A program made the translations under genes and the position numbers. Below are positions 7,237-16,530 of a stretch of 64,000 bases of DNA, in pieces (positions within the stretch are counted from its first letter, which is position 1; each line of letters starts with the position of its first letter). The DNA comes from Aliiroseovarius sediminis (GTDB lineage: Bacteria > Pseudomonadota > Alphaproteobacteria > Rhodobacterales > Rhodobacteraceae). Below the pieces are notes generated by a model. That model did not search any database. It had not been told where the DNA came from and saw only the letters and a list, made by a program, of their open reading frames with translations. Location: positions 62,001 to 126,000 of the forward strand of contig NZ_JALBYP010000034.1 of the NCBI RefSeq assembly GCF_022678485.1, given 5' to 3'.

Positions 7237-9204
7237 ATGTCCAGCCAACACGATATCCGCCCTTGGCTTTTTCGCACCTATGCCGGTCATTCGACCGCCA
7301 AAGCGTCGAACGCGCTGTACCGCACGAACCTGTCCAAAGGGCAAACCGGGCTGTCGGTGGCCTTCGATCTGCCCACGCAGACGGGGTATGACAGCGATCA
7401 TAAGTTGTCGCGCGGCGAAGTAGGCAAGGTCGGCGTGCCGCTTGGTCATCTGGGCGACATGCGGGCGCTGTTCGCTGATATCCCGTTGGAACAAATGAAC
7501 ACCTCGATGACAATCAACGCCACTGCGCCGTGGTTGTTGTCGCTGTACATAGCCGCCGCTGAGGAACAAGGCGCCGACATCTCGAAGCTGCAAGGCACGG
7601 TGCAGAACGATATCATCAAGGAATACCTGTCGCGCGGCACCTATGTCTGCCCGCCCGAACCATCGCTTCGCATGATCACGGACGTCGCGGCCTATACCCG
7701 CGAGCATTTGCCGAAGTGGAACCCGATGAACGTGTGTTCCTATCACCTGCAAGAAGCTGGCGCGACACCCGAGGAAGAATTGGCCTTCGCGCTGGCCACC
7801 GCCATTGCCGTGCTGGACGATCTGAAAAACAAAGTCCCGGCCGAGGCCTTCCCTGCTATGGTCGGACGCATTTCCTTCTTCGTTAACGCGGGCATCCGGT
7901 TCGTCACCGAGCTGTGCAAAATGCGCGCCTTTGTGGAGCTGTGGGATGAAATCACCCGCGACCGCTATGGCGTCGAGGACCCTAAATTCCGCCGGTTCCG
8001 CTATGGTGTCCAGGTGAACAGCCTTGGTCTGACCGAGCAGCAGCCAGAAAACAACGTATATCGCATTTTGATCGAGATGTTGGCGGTCACTCTGTCCAAG
8101 AACGCGCGCGCCCGCGCTGTGCAACTGCCTGCGTGGAACGAAGCACTTGGTTTGCCCCGCCCGTGGGATCAGCAATGGTCACTTCGGATGCAGCAGATTC
8201 TGGCGTATGAAACCGACCTTCTGGAATATGATGACCTGTTTGACAACAACCCCGCCGTCGAACGCAAAGTGGGCGAGCTGAAAGATGGCGCGCGCGCCGA
8301 GCTGGCCCAAATTGACGGGATGGGTGGGGCGGTTGCGGCCATCGAATACATGAAATCGCGGCTGGTGGAATCCAACGCCCGCCGCATTGCCAAGATCGAA
8401 GCAGGCGAGACCACCGTCGTCGGCGTAAACCGCTGGACCGAGGCCGCAGAAAGCCCTCTGACCGCAGGGGACGGTGCGATCATGGTGGCGGACAAGGAAG
8501 CCGAGGCGGATCAGATCGCGCGGCTGGAGCAATGGCGCACTAACCGGGACGCGGCGGCGGTCAAGTCCGCGCTGGACGCTCTGCACGCTGCGGCCAAATC
8601 CGGTGACAACATCATGCCGCCGTCGATCGCGGCGGCGAAAGCGGGTGTGACCACCGGCGAATGGGGCGAGGTGATGCGCCAGACCTTCGGGCAATATCGC
8701 GCCCCAACGGGTGTGTCGAAAAACCCATCAAACCGCACCGAAGGGCTGGACGAAATCCGTGCCCGCGTCGATGCGGTGTCAGATGCACTTGGCCGCCGCC
8801 TGACCTTCCTGGTTGGTAAACCGGGCCTGGATGGTCATTCCAACGGTGCCGAACAAATCGCCGCCCGCGCCCGCGATTGCGGGATGGAGATTACATATGA
8901 AGGTATCCGCCTGACGCCCGAAGAACTCGTCGCCTCGGCCATCGAAACCGAGGCGCATGTGGTCGGCCTGTCGATCCTGTCGGGCAGTCACATCCCGCTA
9001 CTGGAAGAACTGATCGAACGAATGCGTGAAGCGGGCTTGGGCCATATTCCTGTCGTCGCAGGCGGCATCATTCCGGATGAGGACGCAGAGCGCCTGCGCG
9101 CGATGGGTGTTGCCAAAGTCTATACGCCCAAGGATTTCGAGCTGAACACCATCATGGAAGATATCGTGACGCTGGTCGCCCCAAAGACCGTCGCGGCGGA
9201 GTAG
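7237..9204 (+). CDS. ecm: Ethylmalonyl-CoA mutase (MeaA-like)
   Basis: 655 residues from the ATG at 7237, which follows an AGGGGGAA ribosome binding site. The frame extends further upstream to 7069, but without family similarity. It is an adenosylcobalamin-dependent mutase converting (2R)-ethylmalonyl-CoA to methylsuccinyl-CoA, downstream of Ccr. The N-terminal barrel begins RPWLFRTYAGHSTAKASN, and the C-terminal B12-binding domain carries the base-off motif DGHSNG (within GKPGLDGHSNGAEQ), then LSGSH and VVAGGIIP. Fusion of both domains in one chain and the size fit Ecm rather than two-subunit methylmalonyl-CoA mutase. Convergent with the DUF4329 gene, with stops two bases apart. Confidence 0.95.
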   Translation: MSSQHDIRPWLFRTYAGHSTAKASNALYRTNLSKGQTGLSVAFDLPTQTGYDSDHKLSRGEVGKVGVPLGHLGDMRALFADIPLEQMNTSMTINATAPWLLSLYIAAAEEQGADISKLQGTVQNDIIKEYLSRGTYVCPPEPSLRMITDVAAYTREHLPKWNPMNVCSYHLQEAGATPEEELAFALATAIAVLDDLKNKVPAEAFPAMVGRISFFVNAGIRFVTELCKMRAFVELWDEITRDRYGVEDPKFRRFRYGVQVNSLGLTEQQPENNVYRILIEMLAVTLSKNARARAVQLPAWNEALGLPRPWDQQWSLRMQQILAYETDLLEYDDLFDNNPAVERKVGELKDGARAELAQIDGMGGAVAAIEYMKSRLVESNARRIAKIEAGETTVVGVNRWTEAAESPLTAGDGAIMVADKEAEADQIARLEQWRTNRDAAAVKSALDALHAAAKSGDNIMPPSIAAAKAGVTTGEWGEVMRQTFGQYRAPTGVSKNPSNRTEGLDEIRARVDAVSDALGRRLTFLVGKPGLDGHSNGAEQIAARARDCGMEITYEGIRLTPEELVASAIETEAHVVGLSILSGSHIPLLEELIERMREAGLGHIPVVAGGIIPDEDAERLRAMGVAKVYTPKDFELNTIMEDIVTLVAPKTVAAE

Positions 9205-9206
9205 GT

Positions 9207-9731
9207 TCAGCCGTCGAAAGACATTAGTTTGTCAATCAGTTGGTCGTAATGATATCGGGGCGCAACCTGCCCCATATCGCCTTGCTGGAAATTGGCGTCC
9301 ATCGGCAGACAGCCGATACCGCAGATCTGGCGCGTCACCATGCTGCGCGTATCGATATACCAAAGCCGACCGCCGGGGGTGGCAACCCAGCCGTTCACGC
9401 CCTCGATTTCGTCTGTCATCATATCGTCGCCCGATGGCACCTCGTTGGCGTAACGCGACGAAAATGCACCGTGGGTGTGATACGACGCGACGACTTTCAC
9501 CAGGTTTTCAGGGTCGCGTGCCCGGCACGTGCCCTTGCCGCCGCGCCAAGCCTTTGACGCGACCAGCTTGCCAGACCGGTCATAGCCGATATACCCGCAA
9601 TACTCGCGATTGGCACGGATCGAGATCGGCTGCACTTTGGCAAAGACCTTCTTTACCAACTCAAGCTCACCCGGCTCTTGCGCACAGGCGGCAAGCGGGG
9701 CGATAAGAAGGGCAATTGTCAGCAAACGCAT
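9207..9731 (-). CDS. DUF4329-like lipoprotein with JAMM-type motif
   Basis: 174 residues from the ATG at 9731, with AAGGTGA eight bases before it (an in-frame GTG one codon upstream is less likely). The signal peptide ends in a lipobox, LAAC, giving a lipidated C16, so the protein is exported to the periplasmic side. The mature part contains E43, H85-x-H87 and PSGDD (S100, D103). This is the E...HxH...SxxD pattern of JAB1/MPN metal-dependent isopeptidases, and DUF4329 proteins are related to that fold. The substrate is unknown. Possibilities include cleavage of a peptide or peptidoglycan cross-link. Confidence 0.75.
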   Translation of the reverse strand: MRLLTIALLIAPLAACAQEPGELELVKKVFAKVQPISIRANREYCGYIGYDRSGKLVASKAWRGGKGTCRARDPENLVKVVASYHTHGAFSSRYANEVPSGDDMMTDEIEGVNGWVATPGGRLWYIDTRSMVTRQICGIGCLPMDANFQQGDMGQVAPRYHYDQLIDKLMSFDG

Positions 9732-9779
9732 CACGGGGGATCACCTTCGTTTTTGCGACCTTACCTATAGGAGCTCACC

Positions 9780-10484
9780 ATGACCATCCACATCGGCGCC
9801 GAACCCGGCCAGATTGCCGAAACCGTTCTGATGCCGGGCGACCCTTATCGCGCGAAATGGGCGGCGAACACGTTTCTAGAAGGGGCGGAGTTGGTTAATG
9901 AAGTGCGGGGGATGTTGGGCTTCACCGGCACCTACAAGGGCAACCGCGTCACGATCCAAGGGTCGGGCATGGGGATGCCCAGCCTGTCGATCTATGCTAA
10001 CGAATTGATCCGCGATTATGGCGCCAAGACGTTGATCCGCGTGGGTTCCATCGGCGCGATGCAACCGCAGGTGAAGCTGCGCGATGTCATCATCGCGATG
10101 ACCTGCACCACGGTCGGCACACCGTCCAGCACGATCTTTCGCGAGCTGAATTATTCGCCCTGCGCCGATTACGGCCTGTTGGAAGCCGCAGTCGCCGCGA
10201 CGCGCAAGCGTGATGTGGGCGTTCATGTGGGCGGCATCTATAGCTCGGACACATTCTACGCAGAACGCCCTGAACTGAGCGAAGAACTGACCCGTCACGG
10301 CATCCTTGGGGTCGAGATGGAGGCCGCCGAGCTTTACATCCTTGCCGCCCGTTATGGCGTGCGTGCGTTGGGGATCATGACGGTGTCCGACCACCTGCAA
10401 ACAGGCGAGGATCTGCCTTCGGACCAGCGCGAGAAGAGCTTTGGCGATATGATCGAAATCGCGCTGGATGCCGCCTTCGCCTGA
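9780..10484 (+). CDS. deoD: Purine-nucleoside phosphorylase, DeoD type
   Basis: 234 residues, the usual length for the hexameric DeoD enzyme. It phosphorolyses purine (deoxy)ribonucleosides to free base and (deoxy)ribose-1-phosphate for salvage. Typical blocks are visible: [10 protein letters not shown] near the N terminus (phosphate site), [25 protein letters not shown] (nucleoside binding) and TVSDHL. An AGGAG site lies just before the ATG. It is convergent with the DUF1989 gene (12-base gap), so it is probably transcribed alone. Confidence 0.96.
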   Translation: MTIHIGAEPGQIAETVLMPGDPYRAKWAANTFLEGAELVNEVRGMLGFTGTYKGNRVTIQGSGMGMPSLSIYANELIRDYGAKTLIRVGSIGAMQPQVKLRDVIIAMTCTTVGTPSSTIFRELNYSPCADYGLLEAAVAATRKRDVGVHVGGIYSSDTFYAERPELSEELTRHGILGVEMEAAELYILAARYGVRALGIMTVSDHLQTGEDLPSDQREKSFGDMIEIALDAAFA

Positions 10485-10495
10485 CCCGTTCCTGG

Positions 10496-11359
10496 TCAAA
10501 CCCCATGCGACCGGTCATAGCCGCTGACGGGCGGCTGTGACCAACCCTGCAACGCCCCATCGGCGGGGGCGAAAACCTCGACCAGCAACGGATAGCAAGT
10601 CGCGCTGTCAGAGCTGTGTTCAGACGAACAATCCCCGCCGGGACAGGTGCTAAGCGCGCCCAGCAGGTCAATCTCGGCGAAAAACTCAAGGAAATCTCCG
10701 GGCCGCACCGGGCTGGCTTTCATGAAATACTGGCCCGTGTCGCGGGTGAAACCTGTGCACATAAAAACGTTCAGAACGTCGTGGACATGGCCTTCAGCCT
10801 CGCTGGTGGGGCAGTCAAGGTAATCGGCCAGCGCGCGGGTCAGGTTGGAATGGCAGCAATGATGATACTGACCGCCCGATAGAAGGTTGTGGGTGTATGG
10901 GTCACACCGCGTGCCGATCACGTCGTGGACCGACGCGCCAAACTCATCGAAACCATACCAATCCAGCGTATCGTCGATGATCGTCGCGATCGGGCGCATT
11001 GCCGGATGACTTGACCAAATCCGATCTGAAACCGACAAATGTGTGCCGTGAAGGCCCCTTGTCTTGCCTGAATAGAACCTTTCACCCAGATCATGCGCGT
11101 TCCACAGGTTCAGATCACCCACCTGTGGCCCTTTTACAGACGTGATGCGAAAAAAGTGACCAGCAGGCACCTGAAACACCTTCGCCTCGCGCGGCGGAAC
11201 CAGAACTTCGCCCGTCTTGGTGGCGGACTGGCGCGCAGCGCTGTAAAGGTCCAGATCGGGCGCGGGCAGCCCTTCGATCGGGTAGCAGATCACGGGTTCG
11301 ACGGCGCGCCTTTGGGCGGCATCTTGTGGCTCTGGATAGGCTGGATTTTGCGGTTTCAT
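10496..11359 (-). CDS. DUF1989 (urea carboxylase-associated family) protein
   Basis: 287 residues from the ATG at 11359, preceded by AGGAGG; the frame runs on to 11473 without support. The region ADYLDCPTSEAEGHVHDVLNVF is one of the blocks in which DUF1989 proteins place their conserved residues, and C and H residues cluster here (YHHCCHSN, HVHD), which may bind a metal. The family often sits near urea carboxylase or allophanate hydrolase genes, and homologues have been linked to carboxyguanidine deiminase activity. No such neighbours occur here, so only the family assignment is offered. Confidence 0.8.
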   Translation of the reverse strand: MKPQNPAYPEPQDAAQRRAVEPVICYPIEGLPAPDLDLYSAARQSATKTGEVLVPPREAKVFQVPAGHFFRITSVKGPQVGDLNLWNAHDLGERFYSGKTRGLHGTHLSVSDRIWSSHPAMRPIATIIDDTLDWYGFDEFGASVHDVIGTRCDPYTHNLLSGGQYHHCCHSNLTRALADYLDCPTSEAEGHVHDVLNVFMCTGFTRDTGQYFMKASPVRPGDFLEFFAEIDLLGALSTCPGGDCSSEHSSDSATCYPLLVEVFAPADGALQGWSQPPVSGYDRSHGV

Positions 11360-11499
11360 GGACGGGCCTCCTTCCTTCTGTGCATCAGGCCACACCGGCG
11401 GCGACCGCGCAAGGATGCGTTTGGGCCTGCGGGCACCGTTGCAGCGATTGACAAGCGCGTATCGGTTGGTCAACTGATATGTAGCGCCAAGGGGATGCC

Positions 11500-12000
11500 A
11501 TGAAACTAGCTTATGTCATTGCGCCCGGCCGGGGCAAAACAAACCTGTTATTGGCAGGGGTTGCCGATGCGCTGGCCAAGCGCGGCCGGACGCTGTGCGG
11601 CACCGTGCAACTGGACACCGAACGGGCCGAGGAACACCATTGCGACATGGATGTTCTGCTGCTGCCCGATGGCCCCAAAATTCGTATCAGCCAGTATCTT
11701 GGCGCCGATGCCCAAGGGTGTAAACTGGACCCCGACGCATTGGAAACCGCCGTCGGCCAGACCGAGGAACGGCTGAAGGCTGGGGCCGATCTTCTGATCG
11801 TCAACAAGTTCGGCAAGCAGGAAGCCCAAGGTCGTGGTTTTCGCGAAGCGGTGGGCGAGGCATTGGCCCGTGACATCCCTGCGATCATCGGCGTCTCGGA
11901 AGGGGCGCGGCTGGCCTTCATGAATTTCGTGGGCGAAGCAGAGCAGCTGGACCCAGATCACGACGCTGTATTGGAGTGGGCACTGAATGCAACGCGATAA
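11500..12000 (+). CDS. DUF2478 family putative nucleotide-binding protein
   Basis: 166 residues. The N-terminal segment GRGKTNLLLAGVADAL looks like a shortened P-loop, and the later segments DLLIVNKFGKQEAQGRG and IPAIIGVSE match the layout of small NTPase-like DUF2478 proteins. Family members are known as uncharacterised cytoplasmic proteins, some encoded near molybdenum or nickel uptake genes. Nothing in this neighbourhood points to a specific metal. The start ATG follows GGGGATGCC. A FAD oxidoreductase gene follows 39 bases downstream and may be co-transcribed. Confidence 0.7.
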   Translation: MKLAYVIAPGRGKTNLLLAGVADALAKRGRTLCGTVQLDTERAEEHHCDMDVLLLPDGPKIRISQYLGADAQGCKLDPDALETAVGQTEERLKAGADLLIVNKFGKQEAQGRGFREAVGEALARDIPAIIGVSEGARLAFMNFVGEAEQLDPDHDAVLEWALNATR

Positions 12001-12039
12001 CGGAATACTTACCACCCCAATGCCGTGGGGGCAGATCTG

Positions 12040-13251
12040 ATGGCGGTCATGTCGCTCAGCCCGGCGCACAGCAGCTATGATGTGATCATCGTAGGTGGGG
12101 CGATGATGGGCTCGTCGGTCGCGTGGTGGCTTAGCCAATCGTCTGACTTTCAGGGGCGCATTCTGGTGGTCGAACGCGATGCGAGCTTCGCACAGTGTTC
12201 CACCGCCCACACGAATTCCTGCATCCGGCAGCAATTCAGCGAGGCGCTGAATATTCGCATCTCGCAGTTCACGGCTGATTTCATCCGGAACCTGCGCGAC
12301 AACATGGGTGGCGATCCGCGCGTCCCGAACCTGGATATTCAGGCGTTCGGCTATCTGTATCTGGCTGACACCGAAGACAAAGCCGTCGCCCTGCGCGGCA
12401 AACAGGCCCTGCAACACAGCCTTGGGGCCGGCACGCGCCTGCTGTCACCCGACGCGCTGGCGCAAGCTTTCCCGTTCTATGCCCTCGACGACATTCTGCT
12501 GGGCAGCCACGGCACGCGCGACGAAGGTTATTGGGATGGCGGGGCGCTGTTTGACTGGTTTCGACGCAAGGCAGTCGCGGCGGGCGTTGAATATGTGAAT
12601 GCCGAAGTCACGGCGATCGAGGCTAAGTCCACGCAGGTCACATCTGTCACACTCTCGTCAGGTCACACGCTACCTTGCGGCCATCTGGTCAACGCCGCCG
12701 GGCCGCGCGCGGGCCACGTCGCGCAACTGGCTGGTCTTTCAATCCCGGTCGAGCCGCGCAAGCGTTTCACATGGGTCGTGAAGGCAGCGCATCCACTGGA
12801 TCGCCCGTTGCCGTTGACCATCGACCCATCAGGCGTACATATGCGGCAAGACGGGCCGGAAACCTACATGATCGGCGCAGCCCCTGCCCCGGACGTGGCG
12901 GTTGACCCGGATAACTTCCACATGGATCACAGCTTGTGGGAAAGCCATGTCTGGCCCGTCGTCGCGACCCGTATCCCTCAGTTTGAGCAGTTGAAGATCG
13001 TCACCGAATGGGCGGGGCATTACGCGTTCAACACGCTGGATCAGAATGCGCTTCTCGGCCCGCATGATCGGGTCGGAAACTTCTATTTCATCAACGGATT
13101 TTCAGGCCATGGGCTGCAACAAGCCCCGGCCATGGGGCGTGGGCTGGCCGAGTTGGTCACGACCGGCGCTTTTCAAACGATGGATCTTGGTGCTTTCGGC
13201 TATGACCGCATCAGCCAAAGTCGCCCGTTTGGTGAAAGCGCAGTAATCTAG
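12040..13251 (+). CDS. FAD-dependent amino acid/amine oxidoreductase (DAO family)
   Basis: 403 residues from the ATG at 12040, which has a GTGGGGG stretch before it; an in-frame GTG at 12025 is possible but would remove that site. The N terminus carries a Rossmann FAD motif (DVIIVGGAMMGSSVAWWL), and the C terminus has the FAD-contacting FINGFSGHGLQQAPAMGRG block of the DAO / glycine-oxidase / sarcosine-oxidase family. It oxidises a small amino acid or N-methylated amine, probably releasing H2O2 or feeding electrons to a carrier. Substrate cannot be deduced. Convergent with trpA, with stops two bases apart. Confidence 0.85.
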   Translation: MAVMSLSPAHSSYDVIIVGGAMMGSSVAWWLSQSSDFQGRILVVERDASFAQCSTAHTNSCIRQQFSEALNIRISQFTADFIRNLRDNMGGDPRVPNLDIQAFGYLYLADTEDKAVALRGKQALQHSLGAGTRLLSPDALAQAFPFYALDDILLGSHGTRDEGYWDGGALFDWFRRKAVAAGVEYVNAEVTAIEAKSTQVTSVTLSSGHTLPCGHLVNAAGPRAGHVAQLAGLSIPVEPRKRFTWVVKAAHPLDRPLPLTIDPSGVHMRQDGPETYMIGAAPAPDVAVDPDNFHMDHSLWESHVWPVVATRIPQFEQLKIVTEWAGHYAFNTLDQNALLGPHDRVGNFYFINGFSGHGLQQAPAMGRGLAELVTTGAFQTMDLGAFGYDRISQSRPFGESAVI

Positions 13252-13253
13252 CC

Positions 13254-14045
13254 TCAGCCGCGATGTGCCCCGTCAGACAGGGTTTTGACGAATGCCAGCA
13301 CATCGGCAACGCGCTCGCCCGCCGCGATTTTCGAAACGATTGCACTGCCGACCACAGTGCCGTCTGCGACACTCGCAATCGCCTCGGCCTTCTCGGGGGT
13401 GTTGACACCAAATCCGACGATCACGGGAATGTTGGTCGCGGCCTTGATCCGCGCAACCTCTGGCCCGACATTGGCCGCCTGTGCCTCGGTCGCTCCGGTG
13501 ACGCCGGTGACAGACACGTAATACACAAAACCCGAGGTATTCTGCAGCACCTTCGGCAACCGCTTGTCGTCGGTGGTCGGCGTGGCCAGCCGAATGAAAT
13601 TCAAACCCGCCTTTTGCGCCGGGATGCAAAGCTCGTCATCTTCTTCGGGGGGCAGATCAACGACAATCAGCCCGTCAACGCCCGCCGCCTTCGCATCCAC
13701 CAAGAACTTTTCCACACCGCGATTATAGATCGGGTTGTAATATCCCATCAGAACAATCGGGGTCGTATCGTCGTCCTTACGAAACTCCGCCGCCATATCG
13801 AGCGTCTTTTGCAGGGTCATGCCGCTTTCAAGCGCGCGCTGACCGGCCAATTGAATGGTCGGCCCGTCCGCCATCGGGTCGGTAAACGGCACCCCCAGCT
13901 CGATGATATCAACACCCGCAGCAGGCAGCCCCTTCATCACCTCAAGCGAGGTCGCCATGTCGGGGTCGCCACCCATGATGTAGCTGACAAACGCTTTCTG
14001 ACCCTTTTCGGCCAAGGCAGCAAACTTCGCATCAATCCGGGTCAT
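13254..14045 (-). CDS. trpA: Tryptophan synthase alpha chain
   Basis: 263 residues from the second of two adjacent ATGs. It cleaves indole-3-glycerol phosphate to indole and glyceraldehyde-3-phosphate and channels indole to TrpB. The catalytic pair E49 (in DIIELGVPF) and D60 (in DPMADGP) falls exactly at the positions used in Salmonella TrpA. Also present are [10 protein letters not shown] and the phosphate-binding [10 protein letters not shown] near the C terminus. trpB is not adjacent; the upstream neighbour is a VOC-family gene on the same strand 60 bases away. Confidence 0.97.
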   Translation of the reverse strand: MTRIDAKFAALAEKGQKAFVSYIMGGDPDMATSLEVMKGLPAAGVDIIELGVPFTDPMADGPTIQLAGQRALESGMTLQKTLDMAAEFRKDDDTTPIVLMGYYNPIYNRGVEKFLVDAKAAGVDGLIVVDLPPEEDDELCIPAQKAGLNFIRLATPTTDDKRLPKVLQNTSGFVYYVSVTGVTGATEAQAANVGPEVARIKAATNIPVIVGFGVNTPEKAEAIASVADGTVVGSAIVSKIAAGERVADVLAFVKTLSDGAHRG

Positions 14046-14105
14046 CATCCGTCCTTTATCAAGTTCAGAACCGATGTGCCGAATACGGGCGGGAAAATCA
14101 ATGGG

Positions 14106-14522
14106 TCACTCGTAATCGCTGTCCGCCATGATCATCCAACGCACCCCGAACTTGTCGGTCAGCGTGCCAAAAAGCGGCGTCCAGAACATCGGACTAAGCG
14201 GCATCCGAACGTCACCCCCATCGGCCAAGGCATTGAAGACGCGTTTGGTCTCGGCCTCGTCCGGCAAGGAAAGGCAAACATTGCATCCCGTCATTTCCGG
14301 CATCTCGCCGCTTGGTTCATCGCTGGCAAACAGCATCCCGTCCCCGATGGCGACACCGGCATGCATCACGGCATCATCCGGCACGCCAGGCATCTGGTTG
14401 CGATCCTCTTCCGGCATATCCTTGAACGACATGATATCGGGGGTCGCACCGAAAATTTCACCATACCGGGTGACAGCATCGCGACAGTTATCTTTAAAAA
14501 ATACGTAAGGAATAGGTTGCAT
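14106..14522 (-). CDS. VOC family protein (PhnB / 3-demethylubiquinone methyltransferase-like)
   Basis: 138 residues from the ATG at 14522 (MQPIPYVFF). It is a single glyoxalase/bleomycin-resistance-type (VOC) domain of the PhnB-like group, with the typical opening PYVFFKDNCRDAVTRYGEIFGATP and the ending TPLFGTLTDKFGVRWMI. Such proteins are small dimers that may bind a metal; many have no known substrate. It is divergent from ychF by 99 bases. Confidence 0.85.
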   Translation of the reverse strand: MQPIPYVFFKDNCRDAVTRYGEIFGATPDIMSFKDMPEEDRNQMPGVPDDAVMHAGVAIGDGMLFASDEPSGEMPEMTGCNVCLSLPDEAETKRVFNALADGGDVRMPLSPMFWTPLFGTLTDKFGVRWMIMADSDYE

Positions 14523-14621
14523 GGCAAAGCCCCTGTGTTGCGCGTCTTCCAACTTCACCACGCTTGCGCCCAACCTGTCAAAGCCCTAGAAGGCCCCGAA
14601 CACTGCATGAAAGGGTCTGAC

Positions 14622-15719
14622 ATGGGTTTCAAGATGGGCATCGTGGGTCTGCCGAATGTCGGTAAATCGACCCTTTTCAACGCATTGACCAAGACGGCTG
14701 CCGCACAGGCGGCGAACTTTCCGTTCTGCACCATCGAACCCAATGTGGGCGAGGTCAACGTGCCCGATGCGCGGCTGGACAAGCTCGCCGCGATTGCCGG
14801 ATCAAAAGCGATCATTCCGACCCGCATGACGTTCGTCGACATCGCCGGGCTTGTGAAAGGGGCCTCCAAGGGCGAAGGGCTAGGCAACCAGTTTCTGGCC
14901 AACATCCGCGAGGTTGATGCCATCGCCCACGTCCTGCGCTGCTTTGACGATGGTGACGTGACCCATGTCGAAGGCCGTGTGAACCCCGTCGAAGACGCCG
15001 AGGTGATTGAAACCGAACTGATGCTGGCCGATCTGGAAAGCATCGAAAAACGCCTGCAAAACATTGTGCGCAAGGTGCGCGGGGGCGACAAGGAAGCGGT
15101 GCAGCAGGAACGCCTGATGCGCGCGGCGCAAGCGGCGCTTGAAGATGGCCAGCCTGCCCGAACAGTTGATGTCGACGAAGAAGACCGCAAGGCGTGGAAT
15201 ATGCTGCAACTGCTGACCAGCAAGAAAATCCTTTACGTCTGCAATGTCGACGAAAGCGACGCAGCCAAGGGCAACGCCTATTCGCAAGCGGTCGAAAAGA
15301 TGGCCGCCGAACAGGGCGCGGCCTCGGTCGTGATCTCAGCCAAGATCGAAGAAGAAATCAGCCAGCTAGACACCGACGACATGGAGATGTTCCTGGAAGA
15401 ACTTGGCCTTAAAGAAGCGGGGCTGGATCGCTTGATCCGCGCCGGTTACGAGCTTCTGCATCTTGAGACCTACTTCACCGTCGGCCCGAAGGAAGCCCGC
15501 GCCTGGACCATCCGCGAAGGCACCCGCGCGCCACAAGCCGCCGGTGTCATCCATGGCGATTTTGAACGCGGATTCATCCGGGCCGAAACCATTGCCTATG
15601 ACGACTACATCGCACTCGGTGGTGAAGGTGGCGCCAAAGAAGCGGGTAAAATGCGCGCCGAGGGCAAAACCTACGAAGTGAAAGACGGCGACGTACTGCA
15701 TTTCCTGTTCAACGCCTGA
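14622..15719 (+). CDS. ychF: Redox-regulated ATPase YchF (Obg-related GTPase superfamily)
   Basis: 365 residues from the ATG at 14622, close to the E. coli YchF length. A very long open frame reaches back to 13263 but runs antisense through trpA and the VOC gene and is not coding. G1 is GLPNVGKST, G3 DIAGLVKGASKGEG. The G4 position reads NVDE instead of NKxD, which is the known reason YchF/Ola1 proteins prefer ATP to GTP. A C-terminal TGS domain ends in DGDVLHFLFN. YchF associates with ribosomes and oxidative stress responses. A terminator follows 22 bases after the stop. Confidence 0.97.
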   Translation: MGFKMGIVGLPNVGKSTLFNALTKTAAAQAANFPFCTIEPNVGEVNVPDARLDKLAAIAGSKAIIPTRMTFVDIAGLVKGASKGEGLGNQFLANIREVDAIAHVLRCFDDGDVTHVEGRVNPVEDAEVIETELMLADLESIEKRLQNIVRKVRGGDKEAVQQERLMRAAQAALEDGQPARTVDVDEEDRKAWNMLQLLTSKKILYVCNVDESDAAKGNAYSQAVEKMAAEQGAASVVISAKIEEEISQLDTDDMEMFLEELGLKEAGLDRLIRAGYELLHLETYFTVGPKEARAWTIREGTRAPQAAGVIHGDFERGFIRAETIAYDDYIALGGEGGAKEAGKMRAEGKTYEVKDGDVLHFLFNA

Positions 15720-15741
15720 GTTGAAGAAAACAGCACAAGCG

Positions 15742-15772
15742 AAAAGCCGGGCCACCCCTAGCCCGGCTTTTC
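15742..15772. terminator. Bidirectional Rho-independent terminator between ychF and CBU_0592-like gene
   Basis: Perfect stem AAAAGCCGGGC / GCCCGGCTTTT with loop CACCCCTA. A-tract and T-tract flank both sides, so it can end ychF on the plus strand and the small membrane-protein gene on the minus strand. Confidence 0.88.
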
Positions 15773-15817
15773 TCTGAACGCGTGGGAGGACACGTTCAGG
15801 CAGAAGGTCCGTTCCGA

Positions 15818-16108
15818 TCAGACCGTCCGTCGATCTTTTCCAGACGGTGCGCTTCGCCCTCTGGCATGGTTTGCAAAACCGATGATCGACACGACCAGAA
15901 AGAACAGTTGGATGGCCAGCGCCGCGACGTTAAAATGCACCGTCAGGCTTAGCGTGACACAGCTTGCCGCCATGAATTGCAGCGCGTAATAGCAGGCTTT
16001 TTTGCTGGTGATGACATCAAACGCCATCATCGAATAGTTCGTGCAGTAAATCACCGCCCCCAGCAGGCCAACCATTTCCCAACCATCCAGTGAGCCATAA
16101 TTGCTCAT
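15818..16108 (-). CDS. Small CBU_0592-like membrane protein
   Basis: 96 residues from the ATG at 16108 (MSNYGSLDGWE). Three hydrophobic helices are visible: around WEMVGLLGAVIYCTNYSMM, YYALQFMAASCVTLSLTV, and AALAIQLFFLVVSIIGF, with a basic C-terminal tail. The pattern matches small uncharacterised inner-membrane proteins of the CBU_0592 type. An alternative start four codons upstream is possible. No function is proposed. Confidence 0.6.
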   Translation of the reverse strand: MSNYGSLDGWEMVGLLGAVIYCTNYSMMAFDVITSKKACYYALQFMAASCVTLSLTVHFNVAALAIQLFFLVVSIIGFANHARGRSAPSGKDRRTV

Positions 16109-16362
16109 ATCCCCATCCAATCGGTCAAAGTCTTAAAACAATAATCTGGTCATCAAAAAGGCCTGAAAAAAAATCCGGTCCACCCCTGCAACTTCTTATC
16201 CCCGTTGCTTAGCTTTCCGCTTGACCTGCCCCAAGGTTTTGCCAGATCAGGCTTCAAATCAAGCCCCCGGCGGCCGTATTGACGCATAATTCACGCAGGC
16301 CAGATCCAACGCTGACGCTGGTTGGAACAAACATGGAACCTGCAAGGATTTAAGCGTTCGTT

Positions 16363-16449
16363 TGGTGCGGGCGGTGGGACTCGAACCCACACGGGCACAG
16401 GGCCCAACAGATTTTAAGTCTGGTATGTCTACCATTCCATCACGCCCGC
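16363..16449 (-). tRNA. tRNA-Leu (anticodon UAA)
   Basis: Minus strand, 87 nt including an encoded CCA end. Acceptor GCGGGCG pairs with CGCCCGC; the anticodon loop CTTAAAA sits on the CAGA/TCTG stem and gives UAA. There is a long variable arm (TTGGGCCCTGTGCCC) as expected for a class II tRNA-Leu, and a T-loop GGTTCGAGTCC. Confidence 0.97.
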
Positions 16450-16530
16450 ACGGGTGGGGGATGGCCCCGCTCTTTCCCTACAGTCTCTGAAAACCGGTGG
16501 CAATTGCTCAGATGCGATTACGCACGGGCG

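Noticed and set aside
7114-8175. 353-codon minus-strand frame within ecm
   Set aside because: Shadow of GC-rich coding sequence; no motif, and Ecm on the other strand is certain.
13263-14621. Long plus-strand frame fused in front of ychF (818 codons in total)
   Set aside because: It runs antisense through trpA and the VOC gene, whose motifs are clear; YchF similarity starts only at 14622.
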